41,066 nt of DNA from JBCAWW01 sp039024315 (GCA_039024315.1 JBCCQN010000054.1:1-41066), one strand, 5' to 3'. Shown: positions 22,338 through 32,009, numbered from the stretch's first letter. Translations and numbers: made by a program. Notes: a model not told the origin generated them from the letters alone.

Positions 22338-23798
22338 ATGGAAAAGGATCTAATCCGCATAGAAACCAAAGGTGGAGTACTTTCGCCTAGTGAATTGATA
22401 AAAATCATCGAAGTGGCCGAAGCCCTCGGGCACCAAAGCATTCACTTTGGTTCAAGACAAGATATTGTTTTTCCTACCGCTGATCAGGATACGAGGACAA
22501 TTCTAGAGCAGTTTCCTGATGTGAAATTTGACTACCTCAGCAATGAGACAGTCTATCATAATATTTGCAGCTCATACGTTTCAGCGGATATTTCGCCCTC
22601 CACGTCCTGGTTAAATGGAGTAACATACCTCTATATCCTCGAACAATTTGATTATAGCCCCAAGCTAGAAATCAATTTGACCGATCCGCAGCAAAGACTG
22701 GTACCTCTTTTTGCTGGCGAACTTAATTTTATTGCCTCAGAGGAAGAGGACTACTGGTATTTGTACCTAAGGCTCAAAAACTTCAAAGGCATCCAGCGCT
22801 ATCCAGTCTTGCTTTATACTTGGGACATTGCCAAAGTGGCCAAAACGATTGAGGCGGTCTATGAAGAAAGCATGGACCTAAACGAACTATTTGAAGAAGT
22901 GAGCAATGAATTAGACACCAATAGTCGCAATATTTCCAAGCCACTCAACCTCAATTTTAGGGCCTTCCCCTACTATGAGGGCATGAACAAAATGAACATA
23001 GACCAATATTGGTTAGGGCTATATTGGCGAAATAACTGCTATGATACTCATTTCCTCAAAGCGCTGGGCAACCTTTGCTTGAGCTGCAAAATTGGCAAAA
23101 TTTGTCTTACGCCATGGAAATCTTTTATCGTCAAAGGCATTCATAAAAAGGATAGACTTCGCTGGGAAAAGCTTCTTGGCAAATTTGGCATTAATGTGCG
23201 TCATTCCTCTCTGGAACTCAATTGGCACCTACCCTTAAGAGATGTGGAAGCACTGGCGCTGAAAAGGTTTATCGTTAGAAACTTTGATCAAAATGACATT
23301 AGTACCTACGGTCTGACCTTCTCCATCAAGAGTGCCTATGGCGTCAATTTCACCTCTATTGTCATCGAACAGAATCCCATACCCAGTATCGTCAAAAATT
23401 TTCCTATCAGACCCACCTACAATGTCCTCTATTGCGAAAACTTTGATCCCAACCGATTAAAATATATCACCTACGCCCAAGATGTGGACAAAATAGAGTT
23501 GCCGGGACTCCTGATGGAGCTTAGTCAAATGTATTTCGAGCAGCTTGGTGAAGACGACCAGCAAATCAACCCAGCCTCCCAGAGCCCTCGGCTAAGTCCC
23601 GAGAAGCCTAAACAAATCACTTATCAATGTACCAACTGCTTTACAGTCTATGATAGTAAATATGGGGATAGCATCAGTCAGATCCCTCCAGGTGTTCCAT
23701 TTGCTGAACTCCCTGCGACCTACTGCTGTCCTGTTTGCAATAGCGAAAAAAAACTCTTTCAAAAAGTGGTAGGGCAATCATCCCTCTATCTAGACTAA
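22338..23798 (+). CDS. Rubredoxin-tailed, siroheme-reductase-like protein of nitrate assimilation
   Basis: The 486-residue cytoplasmic protein is encoded 10 bp after the nitrate reductase. The N-terminal part resembles the ferredoxin-like half-domain of nitrite/sulfite reductases (GGVLSPSELIKIIEVAEALG, then HFGSRQDIVFP), followed by HNICSSYVSADI. A second half-domain follows LCLSCKIGKICLTPW (~245-260), whose LTPW resembles nitrite-reductase and precorrin-3B-synthase segments. The canonical siroheme-[4Fe-4S] pair (Cx5C with later Cx3C) is not seen. The C-terminal 58 residues are a rubredoxin with Cys431, Cys434, Cys464 and Cys467 and the PPGVPFAELP loop. It is probably an electron-transfer or maturation partner of nitrate reduction; function is inferred from context only. 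Confidence 0.85.
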   Translation: MEKDLIRIETKGGVLSPSELIKIIEVAEALGHQSIHFGSRQDIVFPTADQDTRTILEQFPDVKFDYLSNETVYHNICSSYVSADISPSTSWLNGVTYLYILEQFDYSPKLEINLTDPQQRLVPLFAGELNFIASEEEDYWYLYLRLKNFKGIQRYPVLLYTWDIAKVAKTIEAVYEESMDLNELFEEVSNELDTNSRNISKPLNLNFRAFPYYEGMNKMNIDQYWLGLYWRNNCYDTHFLKALGNLCLSCKIGKICLTPWKSFIVKGIHKKDRLRWEKLLGKFGINVRHSSLELNWHLPLRDVEALALKRFIVRNFDQNDISTYGLTFSIKSAYGVNFTSIVIEQNPIPSIVKNFPIRPTYNVLYCENFDPNRLKYITYAQDVDKIELPGLLMELSQMYFEQLGEDDQQINPASQSPRLSPEKPKQITYQCTNCFTVYDSKYGDSISQIPPGVPFAELPATYCCPVCNSEKKLFQKVVGQSSLYLD

Positions 23799-23844
23799 AT
23801 TTCGACGGCTACGCCCCTACCCTTTCGATAAGCACAAGCCAAAA

Positions 23845-25335
23845 TCATTTTTTGCGCAGGATCTTTACCAGTTTACAGCCTTTCTTACCAGTCAAATACT
23901 CTAAGACAAAGTTTTCTTCGAGATATGAGATGGGTTGCGGCTGGCAAAGCATAGCGGTTTCCCCGACTCGAAGATTGACTACCTTGCGCTCACGACGGAT
24001 ATCGTAGCCTTTTTGTTGGTTATAGACTAATTGATAAAAAAGACAATGAAAGCTATAACCGTCAAACATCAAGGTGTATTGCTTTAGTTCTGGGAATTTC
24101 TTTTCGGTCTGATCCATCAAGAAGCCATAATACTCCCCTGGATAGTCATTGTCTTTGGGCTCGTAAACCTTTTGCATGATGCTTTTATAAGGCCAGGCAA
24201 AAAAGAGGAGTACAAAGGCCACTTTGATCACATAAGACCAAGCTCCCTTTTCCAATTTGAGGAAGTCACGGATGCCGTAATAAAGCAGCGTTAGGCCGAG
24301 GCCGACCCACATCGACATAATTGGATAGAGCGAAGCATCATACCACTCCAACTTAGTCTGAGAGCTAGAAATCACCAGCATCCACGATAGCCATGCCAGC
24401 CACAAAAGGGTGTGCCAATCTCGCCACTTTTTCAAACGCGGATGGTAGCTTACCAAAAGCCCAAAGAGCGCAGGCAAAAACCAATAGGAGTATTTGAGAT
24501 TGATCATCCGATCCCAATACCAAAAGTATGGATGCAAATGCCCATCCCGTGTTTTGAGATAATGTCCTCCTAGTTCCCCTTGTTGTAATTTATGCAGGAA
24601 GCCCGGTGCATCCCATTCGCGGTAGAGGTAGTAGCCTGCTACGCAGAACACAAAAGTCCCCACCCCCAACCAAAGATGTTTGTCTTTGAGCAGGGGAATA
24701 AGTTGCCGTTTATACAAGACATAAAGCAACATACCTGGGGCAAAAAATAATCCTGCCACGCTTTTGGTGAGTGTTGCCGCCACTAAGCTTGCGGCTAAGC
24801 CATACATCCAACGAGAATCTCTGCGTTCTCCGTGGAGATAGCGGTACAAGCACCAAAGGGCCATAAAACCCATCGCCGCCAATACGCCATCTTGATCTCC
24901 CGTTCGAGTTACATGTACATTGATAAAGCCCGTAGTGGTCAATAAGGCCAAGGCAGAATATTGCCCATAAGCACTACTCTCAAAGTGTCGGTTTCCCACC
25001 CAAAGCATCCCTAGCAATAGGGCTAAAATGGTTAAGGCCACCGGCAAGCGCAGCGCCAACTCATTATAGCCTAGGACTTTGAAAAAGCCCGCTTGGATCA
25101 TACTAAAAAAGGGTGGCTTCAAATTAGAAGCGGAAGGACCTTCTGGAAATTGATTGTAGTTGTACAGATATTCCCCATAATGCGCCAAACGGTAGGCACG
25201 TAAGCCAAAAAAAGACTCATCAAAGTTTTTGAGCGGCTGCACATCTAGATGCAAAAACAGAGGCCCATAGGCTATAAGCAAAAACAAGCCCAGTAGGAGC
25301 CATTGAGACCATTTTTTCCCTTCTTTTTTTAGCAT
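23845..25335 (-). CDS. GT-C family membrane glycosyltransferase (PMT/ArnT-like)
   Basis: The 496-residue multi-pass inner-membrane protein has TM1 at WLLLGLFLLIAYGPLFLHL. A periplasmic loop with NFDESFFGLRAYRLA follows; its acidic DE pair is at the position of the GT-C catalytic site. About ten further hydrophobic segments come next, and the soluble C-terminal part ends ILRKK. Enzymes of this fold move sugars from polyprenyl-phosphate carriers to lipids or proteins. Donor and acceptor cannot be read from sequence. ATG at 25335 (MLKKEGKKWSQW) is preferred over the frame's earlier ATG at 25410, because it puts a positively charged stretch just before TM1. The gene is divergent from mutS, with 98 bp between starts. 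Confidence 0.85.
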   Translation of the reverse strand: MLKKEGKKWSQWLLLGLFLLIAYGPLFLHLDVQPLKNFDESFFGLRAYRLAHYGEYLYNYNQFPEGPSASNLKPPFFSMIQAGFFKVLGYNELALRLPVALTILALLLGMLWVGNRHFESSAYGQYSALALLTTTGFINVHVTRTGDQDGVLAAMGFMALWCLYRYLHGERRDSRWMYGLAASLVAATLTKSVAGLFFAPGMLLYVLYKRQLIPLLKDKHLWLGVGTFVFCVAGYYLYREWDAPGFLHKLQQGELGGHYLKTRDGHLHPYFWYWDRMINLKYSYWFLPALFGLLVSYHPRLKKWRDWHTLLWLAWLSWMLVISSSQTKLEWYDASLYPIMSMWVGLGLTLLYYGIRDFLKLEKGAWSYVIKVAFVLLFFAWPYKSIMQKVYEPKDNDYPGEYYGFLMDQTEKKFPELKQYTLMFDGYSFHCLFYQLVYNQQKGYDIRRERKVVNLRVGETAMLCQPQPISYLEENFVLEYLTGKKGCKLVKILRKK

Positions 25336-25433
25336 CGCAGAGCAAGTTACGTAATTTCCGCAATCGGGAAGCTTTCTTATCTTTACATGCCCAAAAGGAT
25401 ACACCAACATTCCCTAAACTGACGATATACACT

Positions 25434-28082
25434 ATGGCCCGTCCCCCTAAAAACGGCACGAAAAAAAAACCAAAGGCAAAGAAGCAAACGCCCATGATGA
25501 AACAGTACTTTGCGCTCAAAGCAGAGTACCCGGGGACCATCTTACTTTTTAGGGTAGGCGATTTTTACGAAACCTTTGGCCAAGACGCCATTGAAGCCTC
25601 TAAAATCTTAGGGATTGTCCTGACCAAAAGATCCAATGGCTCTGCTTCAGAGGTAGAGTTGGCAGGATTTCCTCACCATTCTTTAGACACCTATTTGCCG
25701 CGCTTAGTGCGTGCAGGCCGACGGGTAGCGGTTTGCGACCAGCTAGAAGACCCCAAGCAAGCCAAAGGGATTGTCAAAAGGGGGATTACAGAATTGGCCA
25801 GTCCAGGCGTTACCCTCAATGACAAAGTCCTTGAAGCTAACCGTAACAACTATCTCGCCTGTGTGCATTTTAGCAACGCCAAAGAGCTAGGGGTTGCCTT
25901 TTTGGAACTTTCGACGGGGGACTTCTTTTGCTTCTCCGGCAATACCGAGTATGTAGGCAAGATCATCAATACCCTACAGCCAGCTGAGATCATTGTGGCT
26001 CGTAATGAGATGCGTCATTTTACTGGCGCCTTCGGCGAACGCTTCTACCTCAGTCGCGTGGACGAGTGGGTTATGCAGCCTGATTATACGAGAGAAAAGC
26101 TGCTTGGCTTGTTCAATACCAACTCTCTCAAAGGATTTGGGGTGGAAGATGAGCCGCTAGGCCAAATCGCCGCAGGCGCGATCATTCATTATCTCAACGA
26201 AAGCCGTCAAAACGATTTGGGCCATATCAATCGGATCTATCGTTTTGATGATTCTCACTACGTCTGGCTAGATCAGTTCACGGTTCGTAATCTCGAATTG
26301 ATCCATCCCTTGCATCCTGATGGTAAGCCCTTAGTTGAGGTTCTCGATCAAACTCTCACCTCCATGGGGGCGCGTATGCTTAGACGAGCGATCTTATTGC
26401 CACTCAAAGACATTGATCAGATACAACACCGACTCGCGAGGGTAGAGACCTTTATCAAGCAGCCTGTCCCGCTAGATACCCTTTCAGGCCAGTTTGAAAA
26501 ATTGGGGGATTTGGAACGTTTGGCTTCAAAAGTCGCCACCCAACGGATCAACCCTAGAGAATCTGCGCTATTGCGGGATTCCTTGGCGATGCTGCCCGCT
26601 ATCAAAGAAACGCTATTATCGTTCGGCACGGCCGCCCTCGAAAAACAAGCGGACCAATTTGCCGACGAAAAACCCGTATTGGAAGTACTAAACAAATACC
26701 TACAAGACGAAATTAGTGGCAATATCAGCGATGGTAATATCATCCGTGAAGGCGTCAATGCAGAGCTTGATGAGCTCAGAGGGATCAAAAGAAACGGTAA
26801 AAGTCTATTGCTGGCTATGCAAGAGCGGGAGATTGAAAATACCGGCATTAGCTCCCTCAAGATCGGTTTCAATAAGGTCTTTGGCTACTACCTAGAGGTA
26901 ACCAATGCCCACAAAGACAAAGCGCCTGAGGATTGGATCAGGAAGCAAACCCTGACCAATGCAGAACGCTACATCACCCCTGAGCTCAAGGAATACGAAG
27001 AAAAGATTCTTAATGCTGAGGATCGAATCCTAAGCCTTGAATTTCAACTTTATCAGGAGTTTGTAGGCCATTTGCAGCACCATATCCACGCCATCCAGCA
27101 CAATGCTCGGCAAATTGCTGAGCTAGATATGTTACTGAGCTTTGCTTTGGTGGCCAAGATGCGTCAGTATTCCAAACCAGCGATCACGGATGATGGACAA
27201 TTGGAAATCAAGCAGGGACGCCACCCGGTAATTGAAACTACCCTACCATCAGACCAGCCCTACATCCCCAACGATATCTACTTAGATAATGACGCCCAGC
27301 AGATCATTATCATCACGGGTCCCAACATGGCGGGCAAATCAGCTTTGCTACGTCAGACAGCCCTAATCACCTTAATGGCCCAAATGGGGTCTTTTGTGCC
27401 CGCAGAGTCTGCCGCCGTAGGCATAGTCGATAAGATTTTTACCCGGGTAGGAGCTTCGGATAATATCAGTTCGGGAGAATCAACCTTTATGGTAGAAATG
27501 AACGAAACCGCTCAGATCGCCAATAATGCTACCCGTAATAGCCTAATCCTCCTTGATGAAATTGGGCGGGGTACCAGTACCTATGATGGAGTTTCTATCG
27601 CTTGGGCTTTGGTAGAGTACTTGCACAGCACGCCCGATTGCCAAGCAAAAACCCTTTTTGCTACCCACTATCACGAACTCAATGAGCTGGCCAATCGCCT
27701 AGAGCGCGTCCGCAACTACAATGTTTCGGTCAAGGAGGTAAAAGGTAAAATCCTATTTTTACGTACCCTCAAAGAGGGAGGATCTGAGCATAGCTTTGGG
27801 ATCAACGTAGCTCAAATGGCAGGTATGCCGGACGTGCTCGTAAAAAGAGCCAAGCAATTACTGCGACATTTTGAAAAAAATCGCTTGAGTGATCAACAAG
27901 CCGCTCAATCCGTAAAATTTGCTAAGAAACCCACCATGCAACTCAATATGTTTGAGTTAAAGGATGCTGATACCCTCAAAATTAGACAAATACTGGCAGG
28001 CTGCGATATCGATCGCATGACGCCAGTCGAGGCACTATTAAAATTACAGGAGATCAAGCAGGCATTGGTAGAGGAGGCATAG
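25434..28082 (+). CDS. mutS: DNA mismatch repair protein MutS
   Basis: The 882-residue protein recognises mismatches and recruits MutL. The N-terminal mismatch-binding motif reads VGDFYETFGQDA, with the base-stacking Phe and Glu of FYE preserved. The connector, lever and clamp domains fill residues ~130-610. The ATPase has Walker A ITGPNMAGKSALLRQ, the ST motif STFMVEMNETA, Walker B LILLDEIGRGTSTYDG and the H-containing LFATHYHELNEL. A C-terminal dimerisation tail follows. Length is normal for MutS1. A lysine-rich N-terminal extension (NGTKKKPKAKKQTP) precedes the conserved domain and is typical of Bacteroidota copies. It appears to be transcribed singly, divergent from the glycosyltransferase. 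Confidence 0.98.
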   Translation: MARPPKNGTKKKPKAKKQTPMMKQYFALKAEYPGTILLFRVGDFYETFGQDAIEASKILGIVLTKRSNGSASEVELAGFPHHSLDTYLPRLVRAGRRVAVCDQLEDPKQAKGIVKRGITELASPGVTLNDKVLEANRNNYLACVHFSNAKELGVAFLELSTGDFFCFSGNTEYVGKIINTLQPAEIIVARNEMRHFTGAFGERFYLSRVDEWVMQPDYTREKLLGLFNTNSLKGFGVEDEPLGQIAAGAIIHYLNESRQNDLGHINRIYRFDDSHYVWLDQFTVRNLELIHPLHPDGKPLVEVLDQTLTSMGARMLRRAILLPLKDIDQIQHRLARVETFIKQPVPLDTLSGQFEKLGDLERLASKVATQRINPRESALLRDSLAMLPAIKETLLSFGTAALEKQADQFADEKPVLEVLNKYLQDEISGNISDGNIIREGVNAELDELRGIKRNGKSLLLAMQEREIENTGISSLKIGFNKVFGYYLEVTNAHKDKAPEDWIRKQTLTNAERYITPELKEYEEKILNAEDRILSLEFQLYQEFVGHLQHHIHAIQHNARQIAELDMLLSFALVAKMRQYSKPAITDDGQLEIKQGRHPVIETTLPSDQPYIPNDIYLDNDAQQIIIITGPNMAGKSALLRQTALITLMAQMGSFVPAESAAVGIVDKIFTRVGASDNISSGESTFMVEMNETAQIANNATRNSLILLDEIGRGTSTYDGVSIAWALVEYLHSTPDCQAKTLFATHYHELNELANRLERVRNYNVSVKEVKGKILFLRTLKEGGSEHSFGINVAQMAGMPDVLVKRAKQLLRHFEKNRLSDQQAAQSVKFAKKPTMQLNMFELKDADTLKIRQILAGCDIDRMTPVEALLKLQEIKQALVEEA

Positions 28083-28160
28083 TCAAACCCTAAGATTTTA
28101 GTCTAGTTTGATTCCAGCCAATGGGTTTTGTAGCTTAGGGATTGAACAAAACCACTGTAA

Positions 28161-29036
28161 ATGGAAGAAGCGATTTTCACTTATGAGGGAATCGTCAATT
28201 ACTGCCAAACACACTTCTCTTTAGCCTCCAAACCTTCAATCTTTGAGCCTACTGAATTAGAGAAACGACGTATCGATGCATTCCGGCAAAGGATCAAACA
28301 AAGCACTACTCCACAATTTGGCTTTGTAGTTGATCTCGTCAGCATTGGCAATGGCCCAGCCATTAGCCAAGCTATTGAGCATCAGGCACTTTTTGACAAT
28401 CCACACCAACTTAGTTTCCAGCACTTTGTTGACTCCATCCACCCAGACTACCGCCAAGCCTATATCTGGTTTGGTCAAGCCTCTTACATGACTCTTCAGC
28501 TACCAGCGATTAGGGAAATGCTTTCTGAAGGGCTTGAATTACGATACGTTTTCACTCTGCCAATTTGCCGCGATATCGGTAAGGCCGAAGGCAAGAGAAC
28601 TTATGAGTGGTGGCAGCAAACTGCCGAAATTCTTCGCCTGTCGCCTAACAAGACTTTGTTGGCTCATCTTAATCGCTATACTTTTCTCAATTCGTATCAG
28701 AGCGTCATTACGCAAAACGGAGCGATTTTTTCTGACATCATCAATACGGACGGAGATACCGAAACGGCTTCCTTATTTGCCATCTTAAAAAGTTTTATGC
28801 TCCCAGCGATTTTGGAGGTTTTACCCGCCAATGAGGCAAAAATGCTTATGGCCAATCTAGAGGGAAAGCATACGATCAAAGAGATTTCAAAAAGTACTGG
28901 CTACTCGCTTGATACCGTCAGAACCTATCAAAGCCGCCTACTGAAACGCATTAACCCTCCTTTTCCTTTGTTTCCAGACCGCGCATTTACAACGGTCAAA
29001 GATGCGATTATTTTGCTACAGAAAATTATTTCGTGA
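28161..29036 (+). CDS. LuxR-type helix-turn-helix regulator with PAS-like N-domain
   Basis: A 291-residue cytoplasmic protein. The C-terminal ~60 residues hold a LuxR-like DNA-binding domain: EGKHTIKEISKSTGYSLDTV followed by RTYQSRLLKRI. The N-terminal 200 residues include HFVDSIHPDYRQAYIWFGQA, a phrase typical of PAS-like sensor domains in Bacteroidota regulators. No receiver phosphoacceptor pattern or transmembrane segment is present, so it is not a standard response regulator. The ligand is unknown. It stands alone: mutS ends 78 bp upstream, and a hairpin terminator lies about 150 bp downstream. Confidence 0.75.
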   Translation: MEEAIFTYEGIVNYCQTHFSLASKPSIFEPTELEKRRIDAFRQRIKQSTTPQFGFVVDLVSIGNGPAISQAIEHQALFDNPHQLSFQHFVDSIHPDYRQAYIWFGQASYMTLQLPAIREMLSEGLELRYVFTLPICRDIGKAEGKRTYEWWQQTAEILRLSPNKTLLAHLNRYTFLNSYQSVITQNGAIFSDIINTDGDTETASLFAILKSFMLPAILEVLPANEAKMLMANLEGKHTIKEISKSTGYSLDTVRTYQSRLLKRINPPFPLFPDRAFTTVKDAIILLQKIIS

Positions 29037-29184
29037 GATAAATCAACTTTCCGCCAAATGTAGATTCAGCTTTTACACAAAATTGCCTAATTAGCTATTA
29101 GGATGGGGATTATGCACGTCCTTACAGCAATTTGAAAGCATTACAAACTCACACACCAAGAATTTTTTACTCCTCTCTCAATGG

Positions 29185-29212
29185 CCCTATTCTGATGAAT
29201 AGGGTTTGTTTT
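29185..29212 (+). terminator. Rho-independent terminator after the HTH regulator
   Basis: CCCTATTC-TGAT-GAATAGGG forms an 8-bp perfect stem with a 4-base loop at 29185-29204, followed by TTTGTTTTT. It is plus-strand oriented and abuts repeat copy B. Confidence 0.75.
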
Positions 29213-29344
29213 TAAGTACCGAGTAAATAGTATTAAGTACTTAGACAATAGTATTCAGTATTAAGACCTAATAAAATTGGACTATGTGGTTCAGCAGAAC
29301 CTTTTTTCTCAATACTACATACTTTCTACTCTGTACTTAAGTAT
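29213..29344 (+). repeat. 110-bp intergenic repeat, copy B (with extra end)
   Basis: Copy B is in the orientation opposite to copies C and D. It includes the hairpin GGTTCAGCAGAACC (29288-29301) and ends TACTTTCTACTCTGTACTTAAG. Its left end, TAAGTACCGAGTAAATAGTA, is an imperfect inverted copy of its right end, giving terminal inverted repeats of about 20 bp. It lies upstream of the DUF6503-like lipoprotein gene. Confidence 0.75.
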
Positions 29345-29440
29345 AGGGAAAGGAGTATTGAGTTAATTATCAGATAAGCTGACGCCCAGAGGACAATTAT
29401 TTACTCGTTCAGATGTAATTTGCCGCTTAAAGCAAATATT

Positions 29441-30199
29441 ATGTACTGGACCAGACTCTTCTTTGGCCTTCTCATTTTGGGTTTTACCCTCAGTTGTAGC
29501 CCTAAAAAGTCCCCTTCGCAGCCCACAGACAAAGCTCAAATCATCGTCGATCAAGCGATTGAGGCTCATGGAGGAAAGCGTTTTGCGAATAGCAACTATC
29601 AATTTACTTTCAGAGGCAAAACCTACGCTTGGTCCACTGCAGACGGACGTTATCTATATACGCGCGCTTTTGAGGATAGCACAGGCCAAATTCAGGATCA
29701 TTTATCCAACGATGATTTTTTTAGGACCCTTAACGGGGAACGCTTAGTCACCTCTCATGAGCAGGATTCCATGTATAGCAATAGCGTGAACTCGGTGCTT
29801 TATTTTATCCGCTTGCCTTATGGTCTAAATGATCCAGCTGTCAATAAAAGATACTTAGGAGAAGAAAGCATTGATGCTAAAAAGTACTACAAGGTAGAAG
29901 TAACATTTGAGCAAGAAGGGGGCGGAAAAGACTATACAGATATCTTCGTTTATTGGTTTGAGCAAGAGTCGCATTACCTAGATTATCTTGCTTACAGCTA
30001 TGAAACCGATGGCGGGGGCCTCAGATTTCGTAAAGCCTATAACCCTCGAACCCTAGGAGGCATCCGATTTCAGGACTATGTAAACTACAAAGCAGCGCTG
30101 GAACCAGGTCGCACAGCCGCTGATCTTGGGCATCTCTATGAAGCGAAGGCATTAGACTCACTTTCCTCAATTATCAACGAAAACATAAGTATTCAGTAG
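29441..30199 (+). CDS. DUF6503-like lipoprotein
   Basis: A 252-residue precursor. ATG at 29441 (MYWTRLFFGLLILGFTLSC) gives a lipoprotein signal with the acylated Cys at residue 19; an in-frame TTG at 29420 is a less likely start. The mature protein begins with a proline/serine-rich linker. QIIVDQAIEAHGGKRFANSN follows, an opening shared by Bacteroidota lipoproteins that resemble LolA/outer-membrane lipoprotein-sorting folds. Then come beta-rich sequence with FTFRGKTYAW and YKVEVTFEQEGGG. It is predicted in the periplasm, anchored to a membrane. Function is unknown. The gene is isolated, between the repeat-bearing region and the secreted-protein gene. Confidence 0.75.
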   Translation: MYWTRLFFGLLILGFTLSCSPKKSPSQPTDKAQIIVDQAIEAHGGKRFANSNYQFTFRGKTYAWSTADGRYLYTRAFEDSTGQIQDHLSNDDFFRTLNGERLVTSHEQDSMYSNSVNSVLYFIRLPYGLNDPAVNKRYLGEESIDAKKYYKVEVTFEQEGGGKDYTDIFVYWFEQESHYLDYLAYSYETDGGGLRFRKAYNPRTLGGIRFQDYVNYKAALEPGRTAADLGHLYEAKALDSLSSIINENISIQ

Positions 30200-30292
30200 G
30201 CAAAAAGGTCCCAACAAAATAATAGTTCACACAGCGGATCATTCAGTCGGCACAAAATATTCACCAAAATCTCCTCAGTATTTACCATTTAA

Positions 30293-30322
30293 CCCAAAAG
30301 CCTATCAAAAGAAGGTTTTTGG
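30293..30322 (+). terminator. Possible weak terminator hairpin
   Basis: CCCAAAAGCC (30293-30302) pairs with GGTTTTTGGG (30313-30322), with one G-T pair. The following TCTTGTTATTG is only partly T-rich. It lies about 95 bp after the lipoprotein stop, in the 238-bp gap before the next gene. Confidence 0.35.
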
Positions 30323-30437
30323 GGCCATCTTGTTATTGTAGTTAATGCAAATACAAAACACATTTAAGGCAAAAACACTTCCCAAACCTATTGAATCCTA
30401 GCAATAATCCGGTAAAAAATACAAACACCTAAACCGT

Positions 30438-31985
30438 ATGCCCTCTTCAGAACGTCTGCATCTCACCTTGCTATTAGTCCTATTGTGCCTTCTCCTTAGT
30501 ACTCCCTCTCTCTTTGCCCAAGATGGTGGTCAAATCACCCAGATCAATAGTAGCGGCCAAACCGTTTCTTGTGTGATTGGCCAAAACAGCATGTTAGATC
30601 CCGATGGCAATTGTTCGATAGCGGCTACCTTAGATGGTACCTTTACAGGCAATGGCACTTCCGAATTATCTGAATTCGAAGCTTTGGCCTCTGGCAGTGA
30701 CCTCATCCTAGGCTGGACAGAATTTAAAGGCTTGGACCTAGAAACGAGTGGCGATACTTATAGCGGCGGTCCTTGCAATGGCGGGGATCTAGTAGCAGAC
30801 GGAATGAGTAGTGGGAGCTTTGCCTATTACTCAATCTTCGAAATGACTGGTAATCAGTATATTGCCTTTAGAGTTCGTGCTGCGCAGAACGAGGGAGCAG
30901 ACCATGGGTTTAGCATCTTATTGAGCAACGACGGCTTATTAGGCGGCATGGGAGCGAGCGCTGATACCAATTATGTGTTTGGCAATGCTGGCTTCGAAAA
31001 AGAGATTAGATTCAAAGCTCCTGGTAGTAGCAACCCAAGTTTGGCAATCTATGATGTTGACGGTCTGCATCTTGTAGATGAAACTTACGCAGCCGAGACC
31101 AGTTTTTCGAGCAATTGGCAAATCGCTTACTCGGAGTACAATGCGGCAAACTGCAGTGGTACTTACCAAGCCACATTTTATACCATCTATCTGCCAATTA
31201 CGGCTTTAGGTATCAGCGGTGGAGCTAACCTCAACGATTTGTCATTTATTGTCAGTAGCACGACCGATGGCAAAAGCTTTTTTAGCAACGCAATTTCTGA
31301 CCTTGGTGGTTTGATCGGCTTTGGCTTGACCAACCCCTGCAATTGTAGCGTGATACCGGGTAACTGCACCGAAACCTACGCAGATTGTATGATCAGTTGT
31401 CTCGCCACTAAGGTCAGCATCAATAGTAATTTCCCAGTGGAGTGGCAAGCAATCAGTGCGGAGATACAAGACGAAAGTATTATGCTCCGTTGGGAAGTCA
31501 GCAAAGAGGTAAACAATGATTATTTTACCGTAGAACGCCAGATTGGGGAGGGAGCATTTGAAGAAATTGGGCGTATTCAAGGTAGAGGGACTGCCGATAG
31601 CCCCATGGAATATCGCTTTACAGATCCATTTTTGATCCATGATCAGCTCTATTATCGGGTCAAACAAAGCGACTTTGATGGTAATTTTTCTTTCTCCCCT
31701 ATCGTCAATGTACGACCAGAAAAGGGCCAAGAAATTGCGCAGCTTATCAATCAACCTGGCATTCAATCACTTGGTTTACAGTGGTTTGCCCCAGAACAGA
31801 CAGCAGGATTTGTGAGCGTACTTGATGTATCAGGTAAAGAATATCAACGGGTGGCAATTACGCTACAAAGCGGCCACAACCATATACCTTTGACTTACCC
31901 TAATCTTCCAAAAGGCATCTATATTTTACAAGTACTAGATCCGGTGGGTTATCCCATCTTTGCGAAGAAATTTATTTGGCAGTAA
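30438..31985 (+). CDS. Secreted protein with type IX-like C-terminal sorting domain
   Basis: The 515-residue precursor has a signal peptide (RLHLTLLLVLLCLLLSTPSLFAQ). A beta-sandwich-like region follows with paired Cys residues and 'SGNQYIAFRVRAAQNEGADH'-style sequence. A segment VEWQAISAEIQDESIMLRWE then VERQIGEGAFEEIGRIQGRG is a common module in Bacteroidota surface proteins. The last ~75 residues (FVSVLDVSGKEYQRV to KGIYILQVLDPVGYPIFAKK) have the layout of a T9SS type A sorting domain. The sequence RAAQNE at about residue 148 is encoded by the GCTGCGCAGAACG repeat core found in intergenic DNA. Substrate is unknown. A strong terminator follows. Confidence 0.8.
   Translation: MPSSERLHLTLLLVLLCLLLSTPSLFAQDGGQITQINSSGQTVSCVIGQNSMLDPDGNCSIAATLDGTFTGNGTSELSEFEALASGSDLILGWTEFKGLDLETSGDTYSGGPCNGGDLVADGMSSGSFAYYSIFEMTGNQYIAFRVRAAQNEGADHGFSILLSNDGLLGGMGASADTNYVFGNAGFEKEIRFKAPGSSNPSLAIYDVDGLHLVDETYAAETSFSSNWQIAYSEYNAANCSGTYQATFYTIYLPITALGISGGANLNDLSFIVSSTTDGKSFFSNAISDLGGLIGFGLTNPCNCSVIPGNCTETYADCMISCLATKVSINSNFPVEWQAISAEIQDESIMLRWEVSKEVNNDYFTVERQIGEGAFEEIGRIQGRGTADSPMEYRFTDPFLIHDQLYYRVKQSDFDGNFSFSPIVNVRPEKGQEIAQLINQPGIQSLGLQWFAPEQTAGFVSVLDVSGKEYQRVAITLQSGHNHIPLTYPNLPKGIYILQVLDPVGYPIFAKKFIWQ
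30879..30891 (+). repeat. Repeat core inside the secreted-protein gene
   Basis: GCTGCGCAGAACG is identical to the core of the intergenic repeats and is read in frame as the end of RAAQNE. A 13-base match could be chance on its own; its significance comes from the other copies. Confidence 0.45.
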
Positions 31986-32009
31986 TGGTTACATATCATT
32001 ATACATCTG

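Larger units (their letters stand above)
29037..29440. other. Intergenic region, 404 bp: terminator and repeat copy B
   Basis: It contains the terminator-like hairpin at 29185-29212 and the full-length repeat copy B at 29213-29344, followed by ~95 bp leading to the lipoprotein gene. I see no gene in it. Confidence 0.6.
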
